From Paenibacillus sp. FJAT-26967 (GTDB taxonomy: Bacteria > Bacillota > Bacilli > Paenibacillales > NBRC-103111): a DNA stretch of 64,000 bases. A program made the position numbers and the translations under genes. Every line of letters starts with the position of its first letter. Positions within the stretch are counted from its first letter, which is position 1. The notes under the pieces were generated by a model. That model did no database searches. It was given only the letters and a program-made list of their open reading frames with translations, and was not told where the DNA came from. The DNA is taken from positions 818,048 to 882,047 of the forward strand of contig NZ_LMXH01000001.1 in assembly GCF_001541095.1 (NCBI RefSeq). The letters are read 5' to 3'. Below, piece after piece: positions 8,058-16,699 of the stretch.

Positions 8058-9032
8058 TTATTCTTGGCCCTGAGCCTTGTTATCCGATTCCATCTGCAGC
8101 TGCTCTTCCTTATGCTTTAAAAATTCCCTGCCATATTCACCATGGGGATGAATCCCCGCATGCTCCATTTGGATCGTGGAGTGCGAGATCCCGTACTTAT
8201 CTTTTAAAGTTTCATTAATAGCAAGGATAATGCAGAACGGCTGAATATTATCATCGATAAATACATGCGCAGTCAGAGAATAGTGATCCGTAGAAATCGC
8301 CCACAAATGCATTTCGTGGACATCCTCGACGCCTTCAACCAGTCCGATATCTTTGCGGATTTCTTCCAGATTGAATTTGCGCGGTACGGATTCCATTAGA
8401 ATCAGATACGATTCTTTAATGATTTTGCTTCCTCCGATAAAAATAATACCGCCAATGACCATGGAGATAAGCGGATCGAACCAGAGCAATCCCGTGAAAT
8501 AAATCAGGATGGCCGAGATAATGACACCCGCGGAGCTTAGAAGGTCTCCGATAAAATGCCACAGCGCACTCTGGACGTTCAAATTTTCCTCTTCCTTGAC
8601 GCTGTGATGCAGAACGAGAGTGAGCACGAGATTCACGACGAAACCGATTGACGCGATGATCAGCATGAGCTTGAAGTCGATCGGTTCCGGGTTTAAGAAT
8701 CTGCGGATTCCTTCGATAAAGATTCCGACCGCAATGATCGCAAGCGCAAGGCCGTTCAGGAACGACGCGATGATCTCAAACCGCAAGTAGCCAAAGGTAT
8801 ATTGCGGGTTCGGTTCCCGTGTAGCCAAATAAATAGCTGTCATACTCAGGCCGAGCGCAATGACATCGGATACCATATGTGCAGAGTCGGATAACAGCGC
8901 GAGAGAATTGGACATAATGCCGCCGACTATTTCAACGATGGTGAAGAACAAAGTGAGCATAAGCGTAATCCAAAGCGTTCGTTTGGAAGTCGACTGCTCT
9001 TTGACATGGTGAAGATGATGATAATCGTACAT
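8058..9032 (-). CDS. Cation diffusion facilitator (CzcD/ZitB-like) metal exporter
   Basis: 324 residues. The His-rich start (MYDYHHLHHVKEQ) is followed by six membrane helices with the CDF metal-site motifs DSAHMVSDV in helix 2 and HFIGDLLSS in helix 5. A cytoplasmic C-terminal domain follows, with HEMHLWAISTDHYSLTAH, typical of the dimeric metal-sensing domain. The family exports Zn2+, Co2+, Cd2+ or related ions in exchange for protons. The chosen ATG at 9032 starts the His-rich segment; an ORF extension to 9086 is possible but has no better ribosome-binding site. A terminator follows, and a dyad lies about 150 bases upstream. Confidence 0.9.
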   Translation of the reverse strand: MYDYHHLHHVKEQSTSKRTLWITLMLTLFFTIVEIVGGIMSNSLALLSDSAHMVSDVIALGLSMTAIYLATREPNPQYTFGYLRFEIIASFLNGLALAIIAVGIFIEGIRRFLNPEPIDFKLMLIIASIGFVVNLVLTLVLHHSVKEEENLNVQSALWHFIGDLLSSAGVIISAILIYFTGLLWFDPLISMVIGGIIFIGGSKIIKESYLILMESVPRKFNLEEIRKDIGLVEGVEDVHEMHLWAISTDHYSLTAHVFIDDNIQPFCIILAINETLKDKYGISHSTIQMEHAGIHPHGEYGREFLKHKEEQLQMESDNKAQGQE

Positions 9033-9179
9033 GGGGTTACCTGCTTTCCTTGACGGGATAATCGATTTCCTCGCGGCTATCGACACCGGTTTTGTTGGAA
9101 TTATACGTCACCTGCCCCTAACACGCAATGGGGAAGTTGGTTCCGGAGAAGCCTCTTTACAGTAAATTTAGTATAACGC

Positions 9180-9204
9180 TTTCATTTTTGTTACATAAAT
9201 GAAA
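9180..9204. promoter_or_regulatory. Candidate operator dyad upstream of the metal exporter
   Basis: Perfect 8-base arms TTTCATTT (9180-9187) and AAATGAAA (9197-9204) separated by nine bases, about 150 bases upstream of the CDF start. The geometry fits a dimeric repressor such as an ArsR/CzrA- or MerR-type metalloregulator, but no regulator gene is adjacent. Position and symmetry are observed; function is inferred. Confidence 0.35.
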
Positions 9205-9278
9205 CATTACTGTTACGATCTCATAATATAAGGGAGGTATTATAATAAGCAAGACCCCCTTTTTAATATACAACGTTT

Positions 9279-9311
9279 CAGGCTTACCCCGTTGGTAAGC
9301 CTGCTTTTTTT
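9279..9311 (+). terminator. Orphan plus-strand terminator
   Basis: CAGGCTTACC and GGTAAGCCTG form a perfect 10-base stem with a 5-base loop, followed by C and seven T. It points rightward although the nearest genes on both sides are on the minus strand, so it may end a short non-coding transcript starting near 9205-9250. Confidence 0.75.
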
Positions 9312-9585
9312 GTCTGGAAACATAGTAAGCTCCGTAGACTGGCAATTGCTCCAGCAAGAGCAGCAGAACTCTCCGCATCCAGAACCATTGATTGAGCGGG
9401 GGCGTGCAGCTGTCTGGAACTCATTAAAATAGCGCTGCAAAAACCTCGGAATGCCGCTCGCCACACGCATCATTTCCATAGTCTGCGGACAAATCGTACA
9501 GGATATTAACAGCATCCCCTTCTTCTCTGAGCAGGATAAACCATTTGAAAGCTGCCGTTATCAGTCGTACTTTAATCGTCAACGC
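9312..9585 (-). other. Possible decayed small gene, minus strand
   Basis: No intact gene is convincing. Two minus-strand frames look protein-like in succession: one from a TTG at about 9585 to a stop near 9428 (contains FILLREEGDAVNILYDLSA) and another ending near 9284 (contains QSMVLDAESSAALAGAIAS). Joining them would need a frameshift around 9430-9460. No family was recognised, so this may be a pseudogene or chance. Confidence 0.2.
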
Positions 9586-9621
9586 CAATAAACCGGCCGG
9601 TTCATCCCGGTCGGTTTATTG
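9586..9621. terminator. Hairpin downstream of the histidinol-phosphatase gene
   Basis: Arms of 15 bases (9586-9600 and 9607-9621; CAATAAACCG core) with one G-T pair, 23 bases past the 3' end of the minus-strand gene. No long T run, but AT-rich at the foot of the stem. Confidence 0.55.
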
Positions 9622-9643
9622 GTGCAATCTACAGGTTTCAGCT

Positions 9644-10450
9644 TTAGAGAGGAACGTTAATCCGTTCTTTTTGGCGGAAATAGCACCACTCTTTGTATCC
9701 GATTTCTTTCAGCCGCTTACTGACCAGCTCGAATTCATCCCCGACACGCTCGGGAACATGGGCATCAGAACCGAAAGTAACGGCTACACCGTAGTGGAGC
9801 GCTCTTTCGAGAATAAGATCCGAGGGGTACCAGCCGCCGACTGTTTTCGTTTTTCCGGACGTATTGATTTCGATGGCGAGATCTTCTTCACCGATAACTT
9901 TTAACGTTTCATCGACTTTGGGAGTAGGAATCTCAGAAAAAGCGGGGTAAAACCCTTTCATCGCGTCAATATGTCCGAGGATCTGGAATAACCCGGCTCT
10001 GGCAGACTGCTGAATCAAATCATAATACGTTTCTTTATGTAGAATATGTGCGGCCTCATCCAGTCCCTTCCAACGGTTCTTGTTAAAAATGCTGACGCCG
10101 CTGGATTGATGAACGGACCCGATGATGTAATCAAAGGGATAAGGTTCAAAGGAAGAACGGTAGAGCTCCAGATGTTCCGGGAAAAAATCGGACTCGACCC
10201 CGAGAAGGACTTCGATTTTGCCTTCATATTCACGTTTGAGGCGGAGCACTTCCTCTACATATCCGGCAAAAGCGCTGCGCGCCATCGCGATGCCTGGAAA
10301 TAATTGATCCTGCTCGCTATAGAAGTAAGGAGAATGATCGGAGATGCCGATGACGGATAACCCTGCCTGAGCGGCAGCTTCAACATAAAGACGGATTGTG
10401 CCCGTAGCGTGTCCGCATCGTTCATTGTGAGTATGAAGATCAAATTTCAT
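9644..10450 (-). CDS. hisJ: PHP-domain histidinol-phosphatase
   Basis: 268 residues, matching HisJ/HisK-type enzymes. PHP metal-binding motifs are in the expected order: FDLHTHNERCGHA at the N terminus, GISDHSPYF, LLGVESDFFPEH, IIGSVHQSS, LGHIDAMKGF and TFGSDAHVPERVG. The enzyme removes phosphate from L-histidinol phosphate in histidine biosynthesis using a multinuclear metal centre. No other his gene is in the window. The ATG is 10 bases downstream of the LysR gene stop on the same strand, so the two are probably co-transcribed. Confidence 0.88.
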   Translation of the reverse strand: MKFDLHTHNERCGHATGTIRLYVEAAAQAGLSVIGISDHSPYFYSEQDQLFPGIAMARSAFAGYVEEVLRLKREYEGKIEVLLGVESDFFPEHLELYRSSFEPYPFDYIIGSVHQSSGVSIFNKNRWKGLDEAAHILHKETYYDLIQQSARAGLFQILGHIDAMKGFYPAFSEIPTPKVDETLKVIGEEDLAIEINTSGKTKTVGGWYPSDLILERALHYGVAVTFGSDAHVPERVGDEFELVSKRLKEIGYKEWCYFRQKERINVPL

Positions 10451-10460
10451 AAATAACCTC

Positions 10461-11363
10461 CTATTCGGAACCGAGAAATTGAGTTTCAGGCATTCCTTTT
10501 AAATCTTGCAGAAACTGGTGCATGGCGGAATTCAGATACCGCCCGGACTTATACACAACACCGACCGGGTGCGTCATCTCCAGTTCATCGACTTTTACCA
10601 TTTTGAGCGTTCCATGGTGAAGGTCGTTTACGGCGGAGAGTTTGGAAATAATAGCGGCACCCAGATTAAGTTCGACCATTCGCTTGACTTCCTCACTACT
10701 CGACAGTTCCATGACGATTTGAGGATTGATATCGAATGTCCTAAACACCTGATCCACGAATCTCCGCCCTGCTGTTTCAGGCGACAACATAATAAAAGGC
10801 AGGTTACGGAGTTTCTCGATCGAGATGTGAGAGTAACGGCTGAGAGGATGGCTGCTTGCTACAATCAGCTCAAAGGTGTCGTAATAAAGAACGGATGTTT
10901 CGAGGGAAGGGTATTTCTCGTACAAATAAGAAATGCCGATATCGACGCTGCCGTTGTCCACACTTGTCATAATTTGAGAAGAGGTCATAGAGTGAATGGT
11001 TGTTTTAATGAGCGGGAATTGATCTTGAAAATAAAACAGGACCCGCGGCAGAATTTGCATCGCGATCGATGTGGTCGTCCCGATATGAATGTGCCCCTGG
11101 GGGGTCTGGCTCAAATCGGCAAGACGCTGCTTGAGGTCTTCGACGGTCCGCAGAATTCTCTCGGCATGTTCGAGAAAGAGCTTCCCGCTGTCCGTCAGCG
11201 TAACAGGCTGATTTCGGTCGATCAGAATGGTTCCGAATTCTTCTTCGAGGCTCCTGATCTGCGCGGATACGGCTGGCTGCGTCAAGTTAAGCAGCTCACC
11301 TGCCTTGCGGAAGCTCATCGTCTTGGAAATCGTCAGTAGTGTCTCCAATTGGTTGAGATTCAT
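10461..11363 (-). CDS. LysR-family transcriptional regulator
   Basis: 300 residues. The winged helix-turn-helix (about 1-60) reads MSFRKAGELLNLTQPAVSAQIRSLEEEFG and is followed by a type-2 periplasmic-binding-like effector domain. ATG 11363 has GGAG eight bases upstream, better than the in-frame ATG at 11381. It lies immediately before hisJ on the same strand with a 10-base gap; whether it controls histidinol phosphatase or an unlinked target is unknown. It resembles the CysL/CbbR-type branch of LysR proteins in overall pattern, but I do not assign an effector. Confidence 0.87.
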   Translation of the reverse strand: MNLNQLETLLTISKTMSFRKAGELLNLTQPAVSAQIRSLEEEFGTILIDRNQPVTLTDSGKLFLEHAERILRTVEDLKQRLADLSQTPQGHIHIGTTTSIAMQILPRVLFYFQDQFPLIKTTIHSMTSSQIMTSVDNGSVDIGISYLYEKYPSLETSVLYYDTFELIVASSHPLSRYSHISIEKLRNLPFIMLSPETAGRRFVDQVFRTFDINPQIVMELSSSEEVKRMVELNLGAAIISKLSAVNDLHHGTLKMVKVDELEMTHPVGVVYKSGRYLNSAMHQFLQDLKGMPETQFLGSE

Positions 11364-11587
11364 TAAGCAGTCTCCGATCATAAGTAAAATTTATCATAAC
11401 TTTAATCCGGATAAAGATAGTTTCTTATATTATAAGGGATGCGTAATCAGAGATCAATGAATGGCTGCTAGTAAATTCCATTAAAACCATGTCGGAGGAT
11501 GACTTTTACAGGAGTTTAACACCGGATGGATTCCATAATGAGGAAACGTCAGGGGATTTGTGCACAAGGATGGTACGGATATTAAAC

Positions 11588-11618
11588 AGCGGGCTCGCTT
11601 GAGCCCGCTTAATTTTTA
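11588..11618. terminator. Terminator after the HAD phosphatase gene
   Basis: AGCGGGCTC and GAGCCCGCT form a perfect 9-base stem with a GCTT loop. T-rich on the plus side and TGTTTAAT on the minus side, so it can serve the minus-strand gene ending at 11616. Confidence 0.7.
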
Positions 11619-12398
11619 TAGCGAAACAATATGTTCCCACAGCTGGAGAAGGTCTTGACTGATATGTTCGGGTTCATTGCCGGAGGCCTTAATCTGCTCC
11701 TTCACGTTGTCCGCGGTTGCCAGACCTGTAAGGACAAGTGCTGTCCGGCATCCGGCCGCTATTCCGCCGCCGATGTCAGTGACGACATTGTCGCCGACAA
11801 CCCAGGTTTCTTGCGCCGGCGTGCCAAGCTTTTCAAGAGCGAAGTTCATAATGATCGGTGAAGGCTTGCCAATCACGACCGGTACGGCTCCGGAAGCTTT
11901 GCAGATTAAGGCGCTGATGGACCCGGCACCTGGAATAAATCCGTCGTCTGTTGGAAGAAGATGATCGGGATTTGTCAGAAGATAACGGGCTCCGCTCTGG
12001 ATAGATTGGACGGCAATCGCCAGCTTGTCATAAGTAAGGTGCCGGTCAAGCCCTTGTACGACATAGTCGGGCCGCTCCTCAGTCAGCTCGAACCCGGCGT
12101 CGGTCAGAGCTGACTTCAAACCCTCTTCGCCAATGCAGTAGATCCGGCTGCTGCGAGCGTGCTCCTGCAGATACTTCACGGAAGCCATGGCTGTTGTGTA
12201 GATCCGCTCAGGATGCACCCGGATTCCCATGTCCGACAAATGCCCGGCTACTTGAACCGGGGAACGGGTAGAGTTATTGGTAACAAGCAGATAGGGAATC
12301 TCTTTCGTATCCAACAGGCTGAGAAAAGCGTCGGCCCCCTCAATACGCTGGCGGCCTTTGTAAAGTGTTCCATCAAGATCAATCAAAAATGCAGTCAT
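11616..12398 (-). CDS. HAD-IIA family sugar-phosphatase-like hydrolase (NagD/AraL type)
   Basis: 260 residues. HAD motif I is FLIDLDGTLYKG at the N terminus, motif II TNNSTRSP, a Lys in VIGKPSP, and motif IV VVGDNVVTDIGGGIAAG; a C2B cap domain lies between motifs II and III as in NagD/AraL/pNPPase proteins. Role: Mg2+-dependent phosphatase with loose specificity for sugar or nucleotide monophosphates in the cytoplasm; substrate unknown. ATG 12398 follows GAGGTG at nine bases, and the GTG at 12410 lies inside that ribosome-binding site, so it is not the start. Apparently a single-gene unit. Confidence 0.87.
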   Translation of the reverse strand: MTAFLIDLDGTLYKGRQRIEGADAFLSLLDTKEIPYLLVTNNSTRSPVQVAGHLSDMGIRVHPERIYTTAMASVKYLQEHARSSRIYCIGEEGLKSALTDAGFELTEERPDYVVQGLDRHLTYDKLAIAVQSIQSGARYLLTNPDHLLPTDDGFIPGAGSISALICKASGAVPVVIGKPSPIIMNFALEKLGTPAQETWVVGDNVVTDIGGGIAAGCRTALVLTGLATADNVKEQIKASGNEPEHISQDLLQLWEHIVSL

Positions 12399-12721
12399 GT
12401 GCGTGTTCACCTCATGATCTATCGTATCAAAGGAACTTTTGGCCTACAAGCATAAGGGATAAGTTTAATTTGCGCTTATCATTGCTTGTTATTAGGCGGA
12501 GTAACAGAAGCTCATAGGACCTTAGTTGTGCTTTTGTGAAAACCGTAGGACGAAAGAAGTATACGCCGGAGGATTTTTTCGCTATAATGTAGAAACATGT
12601 AAATGGTCGGTTCTGGAAGATGATCTGGAGAGCGTAGCCATCGACAATGTCTCCTGATTTTCCTGGAAAGCACCCAGTATCCATTTCGTTACAATTCGTA
12701 AACAAAGGGGATAAATGACAC
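12399..12721. other. Intergenic region upstream of the CheX-like gene
   Basis: No gene supported; a minus-strand frame here lacks a ribosome-binding site. A TATAAT hexamer at 12583-12588 could be a -10 element for the downstream gene, but no good -35 is 16-18 bases before it. AAAGGGG at about 12706 is the ribosome-binding site of the next gene. Confidence 0.4.
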
Positions 12722-13180
12722 ATGAAAGCGGAGTACATCAATCCTTTTTTGGAGTCCGCGCTAATCGTTATTGAGCAGGTCGCGAATGTTCGTCCGACTA
12801 CCGGCAAACTGTCAGTCAAAGAAGTTATCTTCATCGAACGCTACGTATGGATTCATATCGGGATGACCGGTCAAATGCAGGGGGACATCCGGTTTGGATT
12901 AGAGGAAAGCACCGCTTTGCGCATGGTGTCCGCCATGATGGGAGGGTTCGTGCTCACCGAAATGGACGAGATGGGCCAGAGTGCAATCTCCGAACTCGGT
13001 AACATGATCAGCGGCAATGCGAGCACGATCTTGTACAACCAGGGGATCCGGGTAGATATTACCCCGCCCAAGGTTATCAGGGACACTGATCCCCAGCTCA
13101 CAGATGCTGCCAAAGCTCTTACCGTTCCTCTATTGATGGACGGGATCGGCGAACTGGATATTCAAGTGCTCCTCGTATGA
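12722..13180 (+). CDS. CheX-family protein (CheC/CheX-type phosphatase fold)
   Basis: 152 residues, the usual CheX length. The family signature E-x-x-N appears in SAISELGNMISGNAST (about residues 90-105), where the Glu and Asn attack CheY phosphate in CheX. The remainder has the alternating beta-alpha pattern of the fold and ends in GELDIQVLLV. The likely role is dephosphorylation of a CheY-type response regulator. No chemotaxis gene is adjacent, so a non-flagellar partner is possible; many Firmicutes carry such stand-alone CheX proteins. ATG with AAAGGGG upstream; terminator immediately downstream. Confidence 0.8.
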   Translation: MKAEYINPFLESALIVIEQVANVRPTTGKLSVKEVIFIERYVWIHIGMTGQMQGDIRFGLEESTALRMVSAMMGGFVLTEMDEMGQSAISELGNMISGNASTILYNQGIRVDITPPKVIRDTDPQLTDAAKALTVPLLMDGIGELDIQVLLV

Positions 13181-13210
13181 TGTCGATGTCTGAGGGCTAG
13201 TAAAAGGCAA

Positions 13211-13252
13211 AACGGAACGCTTCAAGGGGAAGCACTCCGTTTTTTTCTTTTT
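13211..13252 (+). terminator. Terminator after the CheX-like gene
   Basis: AACGGA-GCTTC pairs with GAAGC-TCCGTT; followed by TTTTTTCTTTTT. Confidence 0.85.
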
Positions 13253-13403
13253 GTAAGGAAGGAAATGGTTGACCGTCAGCACGGTTCATTACCCGAAGAG
13301 AAAATGGAATGCCGCCCGGGATGTTCGGCCTCCCTCATTTTGAATCGCATTACAGAGGTAAGGTATACTGGATTTACGAAAAACTACGGATGGAGCGGAT
13401 AGG

Positions 13404-14180
13404 ATGAACATTCAGGGGAAAGTCGTCGTCATTACGGGAGCGTCAAGCGGCATCGGTGCCCAGACGGCGCGCCTGCTGTCACAGCGCGGAGCTGTGCCTG
13501 TTCTTATGGCCCGTTCGACGGATAAGTTGGAAAAGCTGGCGGAGGAGCTGGGAGGCGGCTGCAGGGCATACAGTCTCGATGTAACGGACGCGGAAGCTGT
13601 CCGGCGTGTGTTCGCCGAAGTGGAGCAGGCGTATGGACAAATCCATATCCTCATAAATAATGCAGGTTTCGGCTTGTTTGAGAAATTCACCGATGCACCT
13701 CTGGCAAGCTTCGAAGAGATGATGGACGTGAATTACTTCGGAATTGTCCGCTGCACCAAAGCCGTACTGCCTGGGATGCTGCAAGCCCGCTCCGGTCATA
13801 TTGTGAATATAGCGTCTATGGCAGGCAAGATGGGCTCCGCCAAATCATCGGGGTACTCCGCCACCAAACATGCCGTCTTGGGCATGACCAACTCTCTGCG
13901 GCAGGAGCTTGCAGGAAGCGGAGTGAATATAAGCGCGGTTAATCCCGGACCTATCGATACGCCGTTCTTTGACCGTGCGGACCCCAGCGGCACCTATGTT
14001 AAGAATGTGAGCTGGTTTATGCTCAAACCTGAGCGCGTTGCGGCAGCTATTGTCCGGACCATTGAGAAGAACAAGGCGGAGATTGACCTTCCCTTCATCG
14101 CAGGACTGGGAACGAAGCTGTACTCGTTATTTCCCAGATTGCTGGACAAGTCCGCACAACGTCTGCTGAACAAAAAATAA
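13404..14180 (+). CDS. Short-chain dehydrogenase/reductase
   Basis: 258 residues, classical SDR. The nucleotide-binding motif is TGASSGIGAQTA, then the NNAGFG motif, the catalytic Ser in VNIASMAGKMG, and YSATK with the Tyr and Lys of the active site. After SDR motif NPGPIDTPFF the C-terminal region resembles the DltE/YqjQ-like group of SDRs. Substrate not predictable. The ATG follows GGAGCGGATAGG. Terminator right after the stop; single-gene unit. Confidence 0.87.
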   Translation: MNIQGKVVVITGASSGIGAQTARLLSQRGAVPVLMARSTDKLEKLAEELGGGCRAYSLDVTDAEAVRRVFAEVEQAYGQIHILINNAGFGLFEKFTDAPLASFEEMMDVNYFGIVRCTKAVLPGMLQARSGHIVNIASMAGKMGSAKSSGYSATKHAVLGMTNSLRQELAGSGVNISAVNPGPIDTPFFDRADPSGTYVKNVSWFMLKPERVAAAIVRTIEKNKAEIDLPFIAGLGTKLYSLFPRLLDKSAQRLLNKK

Positions 14181-14184
14181 GAAT

Positions 14185-14226
14185 AAAAAAGCGGCTCCCC
14201 GTAAGTCCGGAGAATCGCTTTTTTTT
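14185..14226. terminator. Bidirectional terminator between the SDR gene and ykuS
   Basis: AAAAAAGCG-TCC pairs with GGA-CGCTTTTTT; A and T runs on both sides serve the two converging genes. Confidence 0.85.
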
Positions 14227-14272
14227 GTATATCCGGCAGAGGTTTTAGAATCCTCTGTACACCTTTTCCGCT

Positions 14273-14518
14273 TCAGTAGCTCTGCAGACCAGTCTGTTTA
14301 TTAACAGCCTGTACGATTTCCTCGTCCGTTAGTCCGTGAGCGCTGATGACGGGAGCGGGGGTAGTGGCAGCGGTGATGCCCATAATGTTCTGGTCCTGAC
14401 CGGAAATCACCAGACATGCTGCGTCCTGGGACTGTTCGATGGAAGTAACCTCATACCCGTTGTCCGCCAGCGCCTGTTTAATGCTTGTTAAACTTTCCTC
14501 AACTGCGATTTTAGCCAT
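14273..14518 (-). CDS. ykuS: YkuS family (UPF0180) protein
   Basis: 81 residues, the length of the UPF0180 family of spore-forming Firmicutes. The pattern MAKIAVEESLTSIKQAL...GYEV followed by DAACLVISGQDQNIMGI and a C-terminal LTDEEIVQAVNKQ fits the family. Function is not established. ATG with GGAGCG upstream on the minus strand; it converges on the SDR gene and shares its terminator. Confidence 0.8.
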   Translation of the reverse strand: MAKIAVEESLTSIKQALADNGYEVTSIEQSQDAACLVISGQDQNIMGITAATTPAPVISAHGLTDEEIVQAVNKQTGLQSY

Positions 14519-14816
14519 TGTGCTTCGCTCCTTAATTAGGGATTTCCGGTTTATTGTGGCTGATGCGCGGTCATTTTATTCAGGTTATCTGTGTGGTTGG
14601 ACAGACCTTGTAACACACTCAACGCGCTTCCTATGATTCGCAGGAGGCTTCCAGGCTTTATGTTAATGCGGAAGGCTCTTACCAGGTTTGATGTTCGGGC
14701 AGCAAAGAGCAGTGGACAGATGTTTCGCATTCATATTAATTTCCTTTTGGAATGAAAATAAGAGAAGTTGCCAAGTTAGGGTTCGATCCCGAGGTATAAG
14801 GAGGTCAAATTTCATT

Positions 14817-15689
14817 ATGTCTGATTCTATCCAATCCGGCAAAAAAATAAGTACGCTCTCCCCGGCAGCACACACACCAGCACCACAGTCGGACAAGCTC
14901 AAAGACGGACAACTGCTGGATCGTCAGCTGCTGTCCCGCCATGCACGGAATGTGTCGCTCTATATCGTAACTTATGCGGCGCAAGGGCTTCGTGTAAAAG
15001 GCTATCTCGCCGTTCCTGAAGGGCAGGGGCCGCTTCCTGCCGTTATCTATTGCCGGGGAGGAATCCGCGGCGTCGGGATGGTCCGGATTCGCCGCGTGAT
15101 CTCCATGGCGCGGAGGGGGCATGTTGTCTTTGCCCCGTTCTATCGAGGCAATGAAGGAGGCGAGGGCCGGGAAGACTTCGCGGGCGAAGACCGCTATGAT
15201 GTATACCATGCGCTGCTGATGCTGAGGAAGCTACCGGAAGTGGCACCGGAGCGGATCGCGCTGATCGGGTTTTCACGCGGCGCGATCATGGCGCTTCTCA
15301 CTGCAAGAGACTGCGAGGATGTCGGTCCGGTCGTGGTATGGGGCGGGGTCAGCGATCTCCATGACACCTACGAGGAGCGGGTAGATTTACGGCGTATGCT
15401 CAAACGCGTGGTGGGTCACCCTCTTAAGCAGGCGGATGAATACATCAGGCGCTCCCCGTCGCGCTGGGCCGATCGTATCGATACTCCGGTTCTGATTGTG
15501 CACGGCACTGCGGACCCGATGGTCCTTATTTCGCATGCGCATAAGCTTGCGGATGCACTCCAAAGGGCGGATAAAGATTACACGCAGTTATTCTACGAAG
15601 GATTGGAGCACCGTTTCCCGAGAGAAATGGACGAAAAAGCGCTGGATGAAGTTTTTCAGTGGATTCAGGAAAAACGTAAGGAAATGTAA
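14817..15689 (+). CDS. Alpha/beta hydrolase of the prolyl-oligopeptidase-like (S9) type
   Basis: 290 residues. The catalytic Ser lies in IGFSRGAIMALL, the Asp in VHGTADPMV and the His in YEGLEHRFP, the three S9-type triad positions in order. Upstream, RVKGYLAVPEGQGPLPAVIYCRGG matches the oxyanion-side strand of secreted or cytosolic acyl-peptide hydrolases. No signal peptide, so cytosolic. I start at ATG 14817 because AAGGAGGT lies 11 bases upstream; the ORF is open from 14688 without a ribosome-binding site. Substrate unknown. Confidence 0.83.
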   Translation: MSDSIQSGKKISTLSPAAHTPAPQSDKLKDGQLLDRQLLSRHARNVSLYIVTYAAQGLRVKGYLAVPEGQGPLPAVIYCRGGIRGVGMVRIRRVISMARRGHVVFAPFYRGNEGGEGREDFAGEDRYDVYHALLMLRKLPEVAPERIALIGFSRGAIMALLTARDCEDVGPVVVWGGVSDLHDTYEERVDLRRMLKRVVGHPLKQADEYIRRSPSRWADRIDTPVLIVHGTADPMVLISHAHKLADALQRADKDYTQLFYEGLEHRFPREMDEKALDEVFQWIQEKRKEM

Positions 15690-15888
15690 AAATTAGTAGT
15701 GGATAAATACGGGAAATAATTTCCTTTATTTTCTTATTAGAAGGAATCAATCTTCAAAAAACAACTTCCTTAAAAGGTTCTTGTTCCTCCTGAATATTCG
15801 TTTGGAGCCATTTTCGTGGAGAAAACATACAGAATCGCAGTTTTTTATTATTTTCTGTGATAATAATCAATTATTTTGCAGTTTAATA

Positions 15889-15917
15889 TTGTTAACTCCC
15901 TTGTGATAGCCTAATAT
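15889..15917 (+). promoter_or_regulatory. Sigma-A-type promoter for the sigma-factor gene
   Basis: TTGTTA (15889-15894), exactly 17 bases, TAATAT (15912-15917), 41 bases before the ATG. The region upstream (15700-15888) is AT-rich and otherwise empty. Confidence 0.65.
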
Positions 15918-15957
15918 GAGTTTTAGGAAATATTGGTTTACATAAGGGGGATGTCTC

Positions 15958-16548
15958 ATGTCCAAGCACATGATTCATTTGTTTACATCGAACTACTATG
16001 AACTGGATAATGCTCTCCAGGAGAAAATATATAAGGAATTTCACGTCATGGTGTATCCATCCATTTATTTCATTTTGCAGGATCATAATTTGGTGGAAGA
16101 TATTATTCAGGAGTCGTTCCTGAGAGCGATCCGCAAAGCTCCGCAGCTTAAAGAAACCGATAAGTACGAGAGCTGGCTGAAGAAGCTGACCCGCAATGTG
16201 ACGCTGAACTACTTGCAGAAGCATAAGCGCAACCGCAATGAACTCGATTCGGAAATTACGCTCACTGTCCGCGAAAGCGCCCCGGCCTATGAAACGGGAG
16301 CAACCCCGCTTGAGAAAGAAGTTGAGCTGAAGCTCATGCAGGAAGCGATCATTCATTACGTTAATCAGCTCACGCCCGCTTATCGGCAGATTCTGGCTAT
16401 GAAGTGGCTTCAGAATATGTCCTATAAAGAAATGGCGGAGGAAATGAATGTAACGGAGGGTGTAATCCGGCAGCGTCTTTACCGGGCGAGGGAAGCGATC
16501 CGGCAGAAGCTGCTGGAGGAATGGGATTTTCAAAGTGATAGAGACTGA
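15958..16548 (+). CDS. RNA polymerase sigma-70 family (ECF-like) sigma factor
   Basis: 196 residues with only regions 2 and 4. Region 2 (about 25-95) contains LVEDIIQESFLRAIRKAPQL and YESWLKKLTRNVTLNYLQKHKR. Region 4 (about 135-190) contains LTPAYRQILAMKWLQNMSYKEMA and a helix-turn-helix EEMNVTEGVIRQRLYRAREAI. ATG with AAGGGGGATG upstream and a good vegetative promoter. No anti-sigma gene is adjacent: the next gene is a helicase in an independent unit. Its regulon is therefore unknown. Confidence 0.88.
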   Translation: MSKHMIHLFTSNYYELDNALQEKIYKEFHVMVYPSIYFILQDHNLVEDIIQESFLRAIRKAPQLKETDKYESWLKKLTRNVTLNYLQKHKRNRNELDSEITLTVRESAPAYETGATPLEKEVELKLMQEAIIHYVNQLTPAYRQILAMKWLQNMSYKEMAEEMNVTEGVIRQRLYRAREAIRQKLLEEWDFQSDRD

Positions 16549-16699
16549 AATTTTGATCCCGGATAAGGGGATGGGCCAGGCTTTCATTAAGCCGTAAGAG
16601 TCCATCCTTTTGGCGTTTGGGTGAAAGGAATTTGTTCAGGAACGCTTCGTAACGTATAATGAAGACAAACAACAACGGTGAACAGAAAAGAGGTTTTTC

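Noticed and set aside
9033-9180. NiCo or Mn (yybP-ykoY) riboswitch before the metal exporter
   Set aside because: Leader has some paired blocks, but the conserved motifs of either class could not be found.
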